20,693 nucleotides of DNA from positions 1-20,693 of the forward strand of contig CAZKJW010000035.1 of the NCBI GenBank assembly GCA_964553125.1, in the 5' to 3' direction. The position numbers and the translations under genes are program-made. Positions within the stretch are counted from its first letter, which is position 1. The number at the start of each line of letters is the position of its first letter. This DNA is from Aphodomonas sp964553125 (GTDB taxonomy: Bacteria; Bacillota; Clostridia; Christensenellales; Aristaeellaceae). Shown piece by piece: positions 7,619 through 14,363 of the stretch. A model generated the notes under the pieces. It ran no database searches and was not told the DNA's origin. It saw only the letters and a program-made list of their open reading frames with translations.

Positions 7619-8458
7619 ATGGCGTTCGTCGATACAAAACAGATGCTTTCCAAGGCGCGCGAGGGCAAGTATGCCATCGGCGCGTTCAACGCGGAAAATA
7701 TGGAAATGGTTCAGGCCATCGTCGCCGCCGCCGAAGCGGAGCGCGCGCCCGTCATCATTCAGACGACGCCCGGCACGCTCAAATACGCCGATGCGATGAT
7801 CTTCGCGGGGCAGGCGAGCCGGCTGGCCGCCGCGGCGAGTGTTCCCGTGGCGCTGCACCTCGATCACGGCAGCTCCTACGAGCTGGCCGAATACTGCGTC
7901 AAGCAGGGCTACACCTCCGTGATGATCGACGGCTCGCTGCTTCCCTTCGAGGAGAATGTGGCGCTTTCGCGCCGCACGGTGGAAATGGCCGGCGACACGC
8001 CCGTGGAAGCGGAGCTTGGCACGGTCGGCGGCAAGGAAGATCTGCACGAGGCGAGCATGTCCTACACCGACCCGGCGCAGGCGGAAGAATTCGTCCGCCG
8101 CACGGGCGTTTACAGCTTCGCCCCGGCGATCGGCACGGCGCACGGCGTCTATAAGAGCACGCCGAAGATCGATCTGGAGCGCCTGAGCGAGATTTCCGCG
8201 CGCATGGGCGTGCCGCTGGTGCTGCACGGAACGAGCGGCGTGCCGGATGAAACGGTGCGCGCGTGCATTGAGCGCGGCATCTGCAAGGTGAACTACGCAA
8301 CCGATCTGCGCATCACGTTTACAAACGCCGTCAAGGCGTATATCGCCGAAAACCCGAACGCGTTCGACCCGAAGAAATATCTCGGCGCCGCGAGGGCGGC
8401 TGTGACGGAGCGCGTTCGCGAGCTGATCCGCGTGTGCGGAAGCAATGGAAAGGCGTAA
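7619..8458 (+). CDS. Class II (zinc) ketose-phosphate aldolase, GatY/KbaY/FbaA family
   Basis: The 279-residue cytosolic aldolase has the zinc site and catalytic residues in place: Asp82 and His83 in LHLDHGS, His175 in GTAHGVY, His203 in VLHGTSGV, and the phosphate-binding KVNYATDLR. EAELGTVGG (130-138) is typical of the group. Length and the Asp82-His83 position match E. coli GatY/KbaY, which split tagatose-1,6-bisphosphate to DHAP and glyceraldehyde-3-phosphate; fructose-bisphosphate aldolases of this branch look similar. No partner like GatZ/KbaZ is encoded nearby, nor a kinase to make a bisphosphate, so a ketose-1-phosphate may be the true substrate. The RBS is AAGGGAGGA before ATG 7619, 35 bp after the phosphodiesterase gene. 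Confidence 0.88.
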   Translation: MAFVDTKQMLSKAREGKYAIGAFNAENMEMVQAIVAAAEAERAPVIIQTTPGTLKYADAMIFAGQASRLAAAASVPVALHLDHGSSYELAEYCVKQGYTSVMIDGSLLPFEENVALSRRTVEMAGDTPVEAELGTVGGKEDLHEASMSYTDPAQAEEFVRRTGVYSFAPAIGTAHGVYKSTPKIDLERLSEISARMGVPLVLHGTSGVPDETVRACIERGICKVNYATDLRITFTNAVKAYIAENPNAFDPKKYLGAARAAVTERVRELIRVCGSNGKA

Positions 8459-8485
8459 GGACGGACTGAAGAAAGGGGTATCACC

Positions 8486-9532
8486 ATGAAAGCGGCAGTG
8501 CTTTATGGAAACCGGGACCTTCGCTATGACGACTGGGAAACGCCGTCGTGTAAGCCGGGCTGCGTCAAGGTGCATGTACGCGCCACCGGCATTTGCGGCA
8601 GCGACGTGCCGCGCGTGCTGCACAATGGAGCGCATTTCTATCCGATCGTGCTGGGCCATGAGTTCAGCGGCGACGTTGTTGAGGTCGGCGAGGGCGTGAC
8701 GAGCCTCAAGGTGGGCGACACCGTCAGCGGCGCGCCGCTGGTGCCCTGCATGAAGTGCAACGACTGTATGCAGGGAAACTACGCGCTCTGCAAGCATTAC
8801 AGCTTTATCGGCAGCCGCGAGCAGGGCAGCTTCGCGGAGTATATCGTCATGCCCGAGATCAACGCGGTCAAGTACGATTCGTCGATCCCCTACGAGCAGG
8901 CGGCGATGTTTGAGCCCTCCACCGTGGCGCTGCATGGTGTGCTGCAGGGCTCCTACAAGGGCGGCGGCAATGTGGCCGTTGTCGGCTGCGGAACGATCGG
9001 CATTTTCACGGCGCAGTGGACGAAGATTTTCGGCTCGAAGCGGCTGGTTGTGTTCGATGTGGACGATAGCCGTCTTGCGCTGGCAAAGCGCATGGGCGCG
9101 GACGAAACCGTGAACACCACTGAAGAAGGCTGGATGGAAAAAGCCATGGCGCTGACGGACGGCGCGGGCTATGACCACGTATTTGAAACGGCGGGCAGTC
9201 CCGTGACGGACCGCATCTGCTTCGATATCGCAGGCAACAAATCGCACGTCACGTTCATCGGAACGCCGCACACCGATCTCACCTTCACGCCGAAGCAGTG
9301 GGAGAACATGAACCGCAAGGAGTTCTTCCTTACGGGCAGCTGGATGAGCTATTCCGCGCCCTTCCCGGGCAAGGAATGGAAGCTGACGGCGCACTATTTC
9401 GCGACGGGCGAGCTGAAATTCGACCCCGCGTTCATCTACCGCACCTACCCGATGAGTCAGGCGTGGGAAGCGTTCCGCCAGTATGACGACCCGGCCAGCG
9501 TGCACGGCAAAATCATGCTGGTGAACGAATAA
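8486..9532 (+). CDS. Zinc-dependent polyol-phosphate dehydrogenase, GatD (galactitol-1-phosphate 5-dehydrogenase)-like
   Basis: This 348-residue medium-chain dehydrogenase has catalytic zinc ligands Cys37 (ICGSD), His58 and Glu59 (GHEFSG), and a structural zinc lobe CMKCNDCMQGNYALC. The Rossmann motif is GCGTIG. Similarity to E. coli GatD, as I recall it, is strong outside the generic motifs: DVPRVLHNGAHFYPI, PLVPCMKC, FIGSREQGSFAEYIV and GSWMSYSAPFPGKEW all have close counterparts. GatD oxidises galactitol-1-phosphate to tagatose-6-phosphate. With the aldolase just upstream this recreates the gat pair, but fed by an ABC importer instead of the gat PTS. The substrate is therefore likely a hexitol or other polyol phosphate. 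It is the last gene of the operon, with a terminator 70 bp on. Confidence 0.87.
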   Translation: MKAAVLYGNRDLRYDDWETPSCKPGCVKVHVRATGICGSDVPRVLHNGAHFYPIVLGHEFSGDVVEVGEGVTSLKVGDTVSGAPLVPCMKCNDCMQGNYALCKHYSFIGSREQGSFAEYIVMPEINAVKYDSSIPYEQAAMFEPSTVALHGVLQGSYKGGGNVAVVGCGTIGIFTAQWTKIFGSKRLVVFDVDDSRLALAKRMGADETVNTTEEGWMEKAMALTDGAGYDHVFETAGSPVTDRICFDIAGNKSHVTFIGTPHTDLTFTPKQWENMNRKEFFLTGSWMSYSAPFPGKEWKLTAHYFATGELKFDPAFIYRTYPMSQAWEAFRQYDDPASVHGKIMLVNE

Positions 9533-9547
9533 AAGGCTAATAGACAA

Positions 9548-9565
9548 ACGGGCGCTTCGCGCCGG
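9548..9565 (+). repeat. 18-bp palindromic repeat, copy A
   Basis: ACGGGCGCTTCGCGCCGG (9548-9565) is itself a near-palindrome (GGCGC-TTC-GCGCC). Its exact reverse complement lies at 10289-10306, on the other side of the pseudogene. The half GGCGCTTCGC (9551-9560) also pairs with GCGAAGCGCC (9577-9586), so an alternative long hairpin can form before the operon terminator. Confidence 0.8.
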
Positions 9566-9599
9566 AGAATTCCGATGCGAAGCGCCGCGATCTTCAAAA

Positions 9600-9624
9600 A
9601 GCTCGCCGATGGCGGGCTTTTTTT
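9600..9624 (+). terminator. Intrinsic terminator of the catabolic operon
   Basis: AGCTCGCC (9600-9607) pairs with GGCGGGCT (9611-9618), with one G-U pair and a 3-nt loop, followed by seven T (9618-9624). It lies 68 bp after the GatD-like stop codon. The stronger hairpin at 9551-9586 just upstream may assist. Confidence 0.85.
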
Positions 9625-9683
9625 ATGCAAGACAGTGCGGGGGTGCAGGGAAAATGCGCAAAGCCCTGCCGGGGAGGCGGGAT

Positions 9684-10225
9684 ATGCTGAATATAAATGG
9701 ATACTTTTTGATGCAACGAACGGTTGCGCCGTTTATTCGCCAACTCTGCGGATACATGACGCAAGAATTATTGGCAGAAAAATTGAATGCAAGCCGTCGG
9801 CCAATCTCAAAATGGGAGGCGGATGGAGCTTTGCAAGATATTTAATTGCTCTCCCGACAACCTTTTTCAAGAAGACATGGGTGAATATACGGTGCTCAGC
9901 ACGAATCCTGAAGGGGATGCAATCGATAGAATATTACAGTTTGCCAAAGAAAATGGCGATGCCCCCGGAATGATCGGATGGGATTTTCCTGAATTATCTC
10001 CGGAGCAGATAAANNNNNNNNNNNNNNNNNNNNNNNNNNNNNNNNNNNNNNNNNNNNNNNNNNNNNNNNNNNNNNNNNNNNNNNNNNNNNNNNNNNNNNN
10101 NNNNNNNNNNNNNAACGTCGAATGATTTCATGAGAACAAATGGGCTGGTTCCTGTTGAGAATAAAGTGATTCCCTGCTTTGAAACAAACGGTGAAAGCAT
10201 GGACGTATATATTGCTTGCAGATGA
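9684..10225 (+). pseudogene. Broken XRE-family regulator with GyrI-like effector-binding domain
   Basis: From ATG 9684 (GGAGG at 9673) the frame encodes a Cro/C1-type helix-turn-helix: IRQLCGYMTQELLAEKLN then ASRRPISKWEADGALQDI, ending at TAA 9843-9845. The next part of such proteins, ELCKIFNCSPDNLFQED, is present but in the +1 frame (9826 on). About ten residues normally lie between these blocks, so a small deletion joined them out of frame. That frame continues through GMIGWDFPELSPEQI into the N gap. After the gap a frame reading VIPCFETNGESMDVYIACR ends at TGA 10223-10225, as GyrI/AraC-effector domains do. The stretch is visibly richer in A and T than its neighbours. A sequencing indel beside the gap is possible, but missing codons favour real decay. 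The GyrI assignment is moderate. Confidence 0.7.
10014..10113. other. Assembly gap (100 N)
   Basis: Exactly 100 unknown bases, the usual placeholder for a scaffold join. The true distance is unknown. The interrupted GyrI-like domain suggests a few hundred bases could be missing. It also means the join between region 1 and region 3 rests on scaffolding evidence. Confidence 0.97.
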
Positions 10226-10288
10226 ACTGCTTTTTTTCGGATTCCCGCGGATTCCGTTCTGCCCCCTGCACGCGCGCGCAAGCCCAAA

Positions 10289-10306
10289 CCGGCGCGAAGC
10301 GCCCGT
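10289..10306 (-). repeat. 18-bp palindromic repeat, copy B (inverted relative to copy A)
   Basis: The plus strand reads CCGGCGCGAAGCGCCCGT, the exact reverse complement of 9548-9565. It lies between the pseudogene and the MATE terminator. Copies outside two unrelated transcription units suggest an intergenic repeat of the REP kind. Confidence 0.8.
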
Positions 10307-10312
10307 GATAAA

Positions 10313-10357
10313 ATAAAAAAAGAAAACGTCCGCGCGGAGGGTGAATCCGCACGGACG
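10313..10357 (-). terminator. Intrinsic terminator of the MATE gene
   Basis: On the minus strand CGTCCGTGCGGA (10357-10346) pairs with TCCGCGCGGACG (10338-10327). Its single non-Watson-Crick pair is U-G in this strand, so all 12 positions pair. A U-rich tract (TTTTC then seven T) follows. The stem starts 8 bp after the MATE stop codon. Confidence 0.9.
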
Positions 10358-10364
10358 CGATGCT

Positions 10365-11735
10365 TTACGCCTGAAGACGCCTTGCGTGCGCGAGCCATGT
10401 GCCGCGCCGATAATAGAGAATGAACAGCACGCTCGTGAACGTCCAGCTGGCGGGATAGCTGTAAATCATGACCGTCACGTACGCGCCGAGCGAGTGGGCA
10501 ATGGAGATCCAGATGATGCGGAAAACGCAGATGCCGCCCGCAACCATCAGCATCGGGTATAGCGAGTCGCCCGCGCCGCGCATCGCGCCGCTGAGCACGC
10601 AGATCAAAACGTAGGTGAAGAAATACGGGTAGTCGCACAGCATCATTTCCATTGCTGCTGCGACGACGCCGGGGTCGCTGTTGAACAGGCGGATGATCCG
10701 ATCGCCGGAGAGATACAGCAGCCCACAGAACACAAACGTGAACCCGAACGCCATGATGGCGCACGTGCGGATGCCCTGCTTGACGCGGTCGAGGCGGCGC
10801 GCGCCGATGTTCTGCCCGGTGAAGGTGGTGATGGAGATGCTGAACGCATCCATGATCATCCAGAACAGGCTGTCGATTTTGCCAAACGCCGTCCACCCGG
10901 CGATGACGTCTGTGCCGAAAACGTTGATGTTGGACTGGATGAACACATTAGACACGGAGAACATGACCGACTGAATGCCGGCCGGCAGGCCAATATGCAG
11001 GATGTCGCGCAGGAGCGACATGTCGAGGCGGATTTTCCGGGGCTGCAGCCGGTAGCTGCCCTTCGCGCGCATGAGCATGATCAGCAGAATGACACAGCTG
11101 ATGCCCTCCGTGATGACCGTCGCAATGGCGACGCCCGCAACGCCCATGCCGAACACTGTGACGAACAGCAGGTCGAGCACGATGTTGGAAAAGCAGCAGA
11201 CGATGAGCACATACAGCGGTCGGCGCGAATCGCCGATGGCACGCAGGATGCCCGAGCCGATATTGTAGAAAAGAACGAAAATCACGCCGAGGAAGTAGAT
11301 GCGCATGTAGGTCTGCGCGCCCTCGGTAACCTCCGGCGGCGTGTTCATGATGCTCAGCCCGAGCGGCGTGAACACATACCCCAGAATGGAAAGCGCTACG
11401 CCGCCGACGAGCGACAGCGCCACGGCCGTGTGGACGCTGCGCGAAACGCCGTCCGCGTCCTTCGCGCCGTAATACTGCGAGATGATGACGGTTGCACCGC
11501 TGGAAAGCCCGACGAAGAAGCCGACCAGCAGGTTGATCAGCGTGCCGGTCGAGCCGCCGACGGCGGCCAGCGCTTCCTTGCCGACAAAATTGCCCACGAC
11601 GACCGCATCGACGGTGTTGTACAGCTGCTGGAAAAAAGTGCCCAGCACGATGGGGAAGAAGAACTTGAGAAGCTGTTTCCAGATGACGCCCTCGGTGATT
11701 CCGTTTTGCACGGCGGCAGTTTTTTTGGAACGCAT
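10365..11735 (-). CDS. MATE-family multidrug/toxin efflux transporter
   Basis: The 456-residue membrane protein has about 12 hydrophobic segments in two homologous halves. The N-terminal half has the family pattern PIVLGTFFQQLYNTVDAVVVG, then GKEALAAVG, SSGATVIISQYYGA and GSGILRAIGDSRRPL. The second half repeats it with IGLPAGIQSVMFSVSNVFIQ and FTGQNIGARRLDRVKQG. Such proteins export cationic drugs or metabolites using a proton or sodium gradient. The closest group is the DinF/NorM-like clostridial branch, for which substrates are mostly unknown. The ribosome site is GGAGAAAA, 6 nt before ATG 11735. It is a single-gene unit with its own promoter and terminator. Nothing nearby reveals the exported compound. 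Confidence 0.94.
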   Translation of the reverse strand: MRSKKTAAVQNGITEGVIWKQLLKFFFPIVLGTFFQQLYNTVDAVVVGNFVGKEALAAVGGSTGTLINLLVGFFVGLSSGATVIISQYYGAKDADGVSRSVHTAVALSLVGGVALSILGYVFTPLGLSIMNTPPEVTEGAQTYMRIYFLGVIFVLFYNIGSGILRAIGDSRRPLYVLIVCCFSNIVLDLLFVTVFGMGVAGVAIATVITEGISCVILLIMLMRAKGSYRLQPRKIRLDMSLLRDILHIGLPAGIQSVMFSVSNVFIQSNINVFGTDVIAGWTAFGKIDSLFWMIMDAFSISITTFTGQNIGARRLDRVKQGIRTCAIMAFGFTFVFCGLLYLSGDRIIRLFNSDPGVVAAAMEMMLCDYPYFFTYVLICVLSGAMRGAGDSLYPMLMVAGGICVFRIIWISIAHSLGAYVTVMIYSYPASWTFTSVLFILYYRRGTWLAHARRLQA

Positions 11736-11765
11736 AAGTTTTTCTCCATTGTCTGTGATGCAGAA

Positions 11766-11794
11766 AGTATAGCCCTATCAGGTGTGCATGTCAA
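11766..11794 (-). promoter_or_regulatory. Sigma-70 promoter of the MATE gene
   Basis: On the minus strand TTGACA (11794-11789), a 17-bp spacer and TATACT (11771-11766) lie 30 bp upstream of the start codon. Transcription should begin near 11759. No clear operator overlaps it. Confidence 0.8.
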
Positions 11795-11808
11795 AGGTTT
11801 TTTGGTAC

Positions 11809-11836
11809 TTTTTTTCGCGCAGGGCGCGAAGAAAAA
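11809..11836 (+). repeat. T-run/GC-stem/A-run palindrome, copy 1
   Basis: The plus strand reads T5, TTCGCGC, loop AGG, GCGCGAA, a bulged G, then A5. The T and A tracts pair with each other, so neither strand ends in a free U-run and it is not a normal terminator. A second element with the same plan, including loop AGG and the bulged G, is at 14174-14204 on the other strand. Confidence 0.55.
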
Positions 11837-11898
11837 CGGCCGCCGCAAAGCGTTCTGAGGGAAGCGTATCCCGCGAGAAACAGGCGGGCGCGCAGAGC

Positions 11899-11922
11899 AA
11901 AAAAAGCGGCGCGAGCAGCTTT
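11899..11922 (-). terminator. Probable intrinsic terminator of the ZIP gene
   Basis: On the minus strand AAAGCTGC, loop TCGC and GCCGCTTT form a stem with one mismatch, followed by a seven-T tract (11905-11899). It starts 17 bp after the ZIP stop codon. The stem is modest, so some read-through toward the MATE gene is possible. Confidence 0.65.
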
Positions 11923-11938
11923 GATATATGCCGCCGAT

Positions 11939-12691
11939 TCAGCCGAGCGCCACGTCGAGCAGCATCATCAGCGCAAAGCCGAGCGACGCGCCGAGCGTGC
12001 CCGCGCGCGAATGCGCTTCGGGAATGAGATCGTCCACGGTGACGAAAACCATCGCGCCGGCGGCAAGCGCGAGAATTACCGGCAGCGCGGGCGCGACCAG
12101 ATGGGTCAGCGCAATGGTGACGGCGGCGGCCAGCGGCTCCACCGCGCCGGAAAGCGCGCCGCAGAGAAAAGCACGCCTGCGCGGGCAGCCCGCCAGATCG
12201 AGCGGCATGGAAATGATGGCGCCTTCGGGAACGTTCTGCACGGCGATTCCGGCGCAGAGCGCCAGCGCCTGCGCGGCGGAAATTCCGGCGGCGCCGGAGA
12301 GCATTCCGGAAAGCGCCACGCCCACGGCCATGCCCTCGGGAATGTTGTGCAGCGTGACCGCGAGCGAAAGCCGCAGGCTGCGGCTGCGCACGCCGTCCGA
12401 TTGGAGGCGCTGCGTGAGCCGTTCAAGCAGCAGCATTGCGCCCGTGCCGGCAAGAAAGCCGCCCGCGGAGGGAAGCCACGCGGGAACGCCCGACGCGCTC
12501 GCAAGCTCAATGGACGGCAGCAGCAGCGACCACACGGAAGCGGCGAGCATGACGCCGGAGGCAAAGCCGAGCATCGCCTTATGCAGGCGCGCATCCGGCT
12601 TGCGCCGGAGAAAAAACACGGCCGCCGCGCCGAGCGCAGTGCCGAAGAAGGGAATCAAAACGCCGATGACGGCATGAAACAGATCCGACAT
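11939..12691 (-). CDS. ZIP-family divalent metal transporter, GufA subfamily
   Basis: The 250-residue membrane protein has about eight hydrophobic segments. The metal-binding helices are clear: TM4 has LHNIPEGMAVG, TM5 has VQNVPEGAIIS, and a third signature VTVDDLIPEAH follows. A glutamine in place of the first histidine of the TM5 motif is typical of the GufA branch (as in Bordetella BbZIP). These take up zinc, iron, manganese or cadmium; the actual metal is not readable here. Longer upstream reading exists to 12793, but AAGGAG lies 8 nt before ATG 12691 and the SorE-like terminator occupies the upstream part, so ATG 12691 is the start. I see no clear promoter or Zur/Fur box in the 52 bp upstream. 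Confidence 0.9.
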   Translation of the reverse strand: MSDLFHAVIGVLIPFFGTALGAAAVFFLRRKPDARLHKAMLGFASGVMLAASVWSLLLPSIELASASGVPAWLPSAGGFLAGTGAMLLLERLTQRLQSDGVRSRSLRLSLAVTLHNIPEGMAVGVALSGMLSGAAGISAAQALALCAGIAVQNVPEGAIISMPLDLAGCPRRRAFLCGALSGAVEPLAAAVTIALTHLVAPALPVILALAAGAMVFVTVDDLIPEAHSRAGTLGASLGFALMMLLDVALG

Positions 12692-12743
12692 GAAAAGAAC
12701 TCCTTTCGGGGGAGCGTTCCCTGTCAGCATATGCCGGGCGACG

Positions 12744-12783
12744 AAAAAAAGCGCCGCCCCTCCCGCGAAAGGAGGGGCGGCGC
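12744..12783 (-). terminator. Strong intrinsic terminator of the SorE-like gene
   Basis: A perfect 13-bp stem, GCGCCGCCCCTCC (12751-12763) with GGAGGGGCGGCGC (12771-12783), has a 7-nt loop and on the minus strand is followed by seven T (12750-12744). It isolates the dehydrogenase from the ZIP gene. Confidence 0.93.
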
Positions 12784-12805
12784 GGATGCGCAATGGCTTT
12801 GCGGC

Positions 12806-14059
12806 TTACCAGTTTTTCAGCACGTATTCTTCCGCTTCGGTACACCACAGACCCTTGTGTGCCTTGCAGATGGCGTCGAGGTCGGCGAAGCGCTTGTCGG
12901 TCTCGCCGGCCTTGGCGAAATCGGCGATGGCCGTCAGCGGCATATCGACGTGCGTGTAGATCAGCTTCTTGCCGCCGGGGATCTTCGGCAGGTTGAGGAT
13001 GGTTTCGCGCGCGGCGTTCATGCCGCCCACGTGCGTGATCATCACGCTCGGATCGAGCTGATGCGCGGCGGTCATGTCGAGGCACTCGCGCATATCGTCG
13101 AGGTTGCCGCCGCTGGTGCCGACGACGTGGTGGCTGCCATAGTGTACTTCATAGAAGTTGAACATGGCGGAGAACTTGTTGTCGGTCGGGCCGGCGAAGA
13201 AGTTCAGGCAGCCGTCGCGGCCGAGAATCGCGTCGCCCTGTTCGACGACCGAGCGCACCGGCGCAAAGACGAACACGTCGTTGTAGCCGTCGCCGCCGGA
13301 GATTTTCTTGAGCTCGTCCACCGGGTTCTCGCACTTTCCAGTGTTGACGTATTTGAGCGTGATGCCCTTCTTTGCGGCTTCTTCCACGGGGAAGAGATGC
13401 TCGGCGCGCGCAAGGCGCTCGTCGTCGATGTCGGTCACGACGAACAGCGACGGACGGCGATCGCAGTTGAGCAGATAGGCGATCAGGCCGAGACCCATCG
13501 GGCCCGCGCCGGCGAGCAGCGCGACCTTGCCGCCTTCGACGATGCCCATATCGTGCGTATACACGCCAGGGCGGGTGTGGTAGTTCGCGTGCGCGCCGCC
13601 GATCAGGCAGCTCATCGGCTCGGCAAGGCTGGCCTTGTAGTACGCGTCGCCTTCATAGTCGAGCAGGCAGCCGCACTCCATCACCTCAGCGGGCATGATG
13701 CTGTAGGTCATGTCGCCGCCGCAGTAGGGGTAGCTGTATCCCGGAGACCAGAGCGTGCCCTTGTAGTTGAGGGCGGGCTGAATGGCGAACTTCATGCCGG
13801 GCTTGAATTTATGCTGATGATTCTTGCCGACCTCTACGATATTGCCGGCGTATTCATGGCCGACGATGACCGGGTTTTCGGCCACGTTGTCGGGAACGCG
13901 CTTGTGGTTCGGGCCAAGGGAGGCCGCCTTGTAGGTGGACATGCAGACGCTGTCGGAAATGATCTCAACCAGAATTTCGTCGTCCTTGATCGGCGGAAGC
14001 TCGAACTCTTCCAGCCGCAGGTCATTGACGCCATAGAGCCGCAAAGCTTTGGTTTTCAT
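12806..14059 (-). CDS. SorE-like L-sorbose-1-phosphate reductase (zinc-binding dehydrogenase)
   Basis: The 417-residue medium-chain dehydrogenase is about 60-70 residues longer than ordinary alcohol dehydrogenases, as is Klebsiella SorE. Recognisable blocks are IISDSVCMSTYKAASLG, HKRVPDN, IVGHEYAGNIVEVGKN, GYSYPYCGGDMTYSIMP, LLAGAGPMGLG (NAD-binding), CLNFFAGPTDNKF, VHYGSHHVVGTSGGN and IPGGKKLIYTHVDMPLTAIADF. The catalytic zinc ligands (Cys, His-Glu) are present, and the four-cysteine structural lobe is absent. SorE reduces L-sorbose-1-phosphate to D-glucitol-6-phosphate. It stands alone between its own promoter and terminator, without a sorbose PTS, so the physiological substrate may be another ketose or polyol phosphate. 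It lies 3 kb from the GatD/aldolase operon, which handles the same class of compounds. ATG 14059 is preceded by AAAGGAT at 11 nt. Confidence 0.87.
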   Translation of the reverse strand: MKTKALRLYGVNDLRLEEFELPPIKDDEILVEIISDSVCMSTYKAASLGPNHKRVPDNVAENPVIVGHEYAGNIVEVGKNHQHKFKPGMKFAIQPALNYKGTLWSPGYSYPYCGGDMTYSIMPAEVMECGCLLDYEGDAYYKASLAEPMSCLIGGAHANYHTRPGVYTHDMGIVEGGKVALLAGAGPMGLGLIAYLLNCDRRPSLFVVTDIDDERLARAEHLFPVEEAAKKGITLKYVNTGKCENPVDELKKISGGDGYNDVFVFAPVRSVVEQGDAILGRDGCLNFFAGPTDNKFSAMFNFYEVHYGSHHVVGTSGGNLDDMRECLDMTAAHQLDPSVMITHVGGMNAARETILNLPKIPGGKKLIYTHVDMPLTAIADFAKAGETDKRFADLDAICKAHKGLWCTEAEEYVLKNW

Positions 14060-14095
14060 GATGGTACCGATCCTTTCTGTCGCATTGGTAGTATC

Positions 14096-14124
14096 ATTTT
14101 ACCACGACGGCGCAGGAAAGACAA
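14096..14124 (-). promoter_or_regulatory. Promoter of the SorE-like gene with overlapping imperfect palindrome
   Basis: On the minus strand TTGTCT (14124-14119), a 17-bp spacer and TAAAAT (14101-14096) lie 36 bp before the start codon. The -10 box is inside an imperfect palindrome, GGTAAAATGATACTACC (14104-14088), which could be an operator. Binding is inference. Confidence 0.6.
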
Positions 14125-14173
14125 CATGCGGACGCGGGAGTTTTTTTGTTTCGCACGGGGCGGGAGAGGGGCG

Positions 14174-14204
14174 TTTTTTCTTCGCCGCCCTGCGGCGAAA
14201 AAAA
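14174..14204 (-). repeat. T-run/GC-stem/A-run palindrome, copy 2
   Basis: On the minus strand it reads T5, TTCGCCGC, loop AGG, GCGGCGAA, a bulged G, then A6, the same plan as 11809-11836. It lies between the divergent sorE-like and uracil permease promoters. Neither strand gives a free U-run. Confidence 0.55.
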
Positions 14205-14218
14205 TATCCGCAGCCCGC

Positions 14219-14247
14219 TTGACAGCGCGCGTCCGATGTGATAACAT
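14219..14247 (+). promoter_or_regulatory. Sigma-70 promoter of the uracil permease leader
   Basis: TTGACA (14219-14224), 17-bp spacer, TAACAT (14242-14247). Transcription should start near 14253-14255, immediately before the PyrR-binding hairpin. Confidence 0.8.
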
Positions 14248-14255
14248 ACCCGCGA

Positions 14256-14306
14256 CAACCGAAGATGCGTACCCTTTAACCGGGTCCCGTGAGGCCAGGA
14301 AGGTTG
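14256..14306 (+). promoter_or_regulatory. PyrR-binding RNA element (pyrimidine attenuator)
   Basis: CAACC (14256-14260) pairs with GGTTG (14302-14306) to close a hairpin. Its tip is GGTC (14283-14286), hexaloop CCGTGA (14287-14292) and GGCC (14293-14296), then AGGAAGG. This matches the PyrR-binding consensus (CTTTAA, then GTCC-N-GNGAGG and G-N-AAGG). PyrR bound to UMP or UTP stabilises this stem, allowing the downstream terminator to form. Without PyrR the 3' side (GGAAGG...GCG) can instead pair with the terminator's 5' arm (CGCCTT..CC), giving an antiterminator. The element directly precedes a uracil permease gene, as expected. Confidence 0.9.
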
Positions 14307-14330
14307 CGAAAACATAGAGTTCGCTTTTGC

Positions 14331-14363
14331 ACGCCTTATCCTGCCCGGATAAGGCGTTTTTTT
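14331..14363 (+). terminator. Attenuator terminator in the uracil permease leader
   Basis: ACGCCTTATCC (14331-14341) pairs perfectly with GGATAAGGCGT (14347-14357) around a 5-nt loop and runs into seven T (14357-14363). It lies 48 bp before the permease start codon, so it is a regulated leader terminator. Confidence 0.92.

Noticed and set aside
9548..10306. Insertion sequence bounded by the 18-bp inverted repeats
   Set aside because: No transposase is encoded between them, each copy is palindromic by itself, and no target duplication is visible.
14256..14310. Possible small SRP RNA because of the GTGAGGCCAGGAAGG stretch
   Set aside because: The sequence lacks the SRP tip (GTCAGG, GGAAGG, AGCAGC) and fits the PyrR consensus loop; the position before a uracil permease terminator settles it.
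11921..14317. Long plus-strand open frame of about 798 codons
   Set aside because: It is the GC-rich antisense of the ZIP and SorE-like genes; its composition (Arg, Ala, His-rich) has no domain and it crosses a terminator and promoters.
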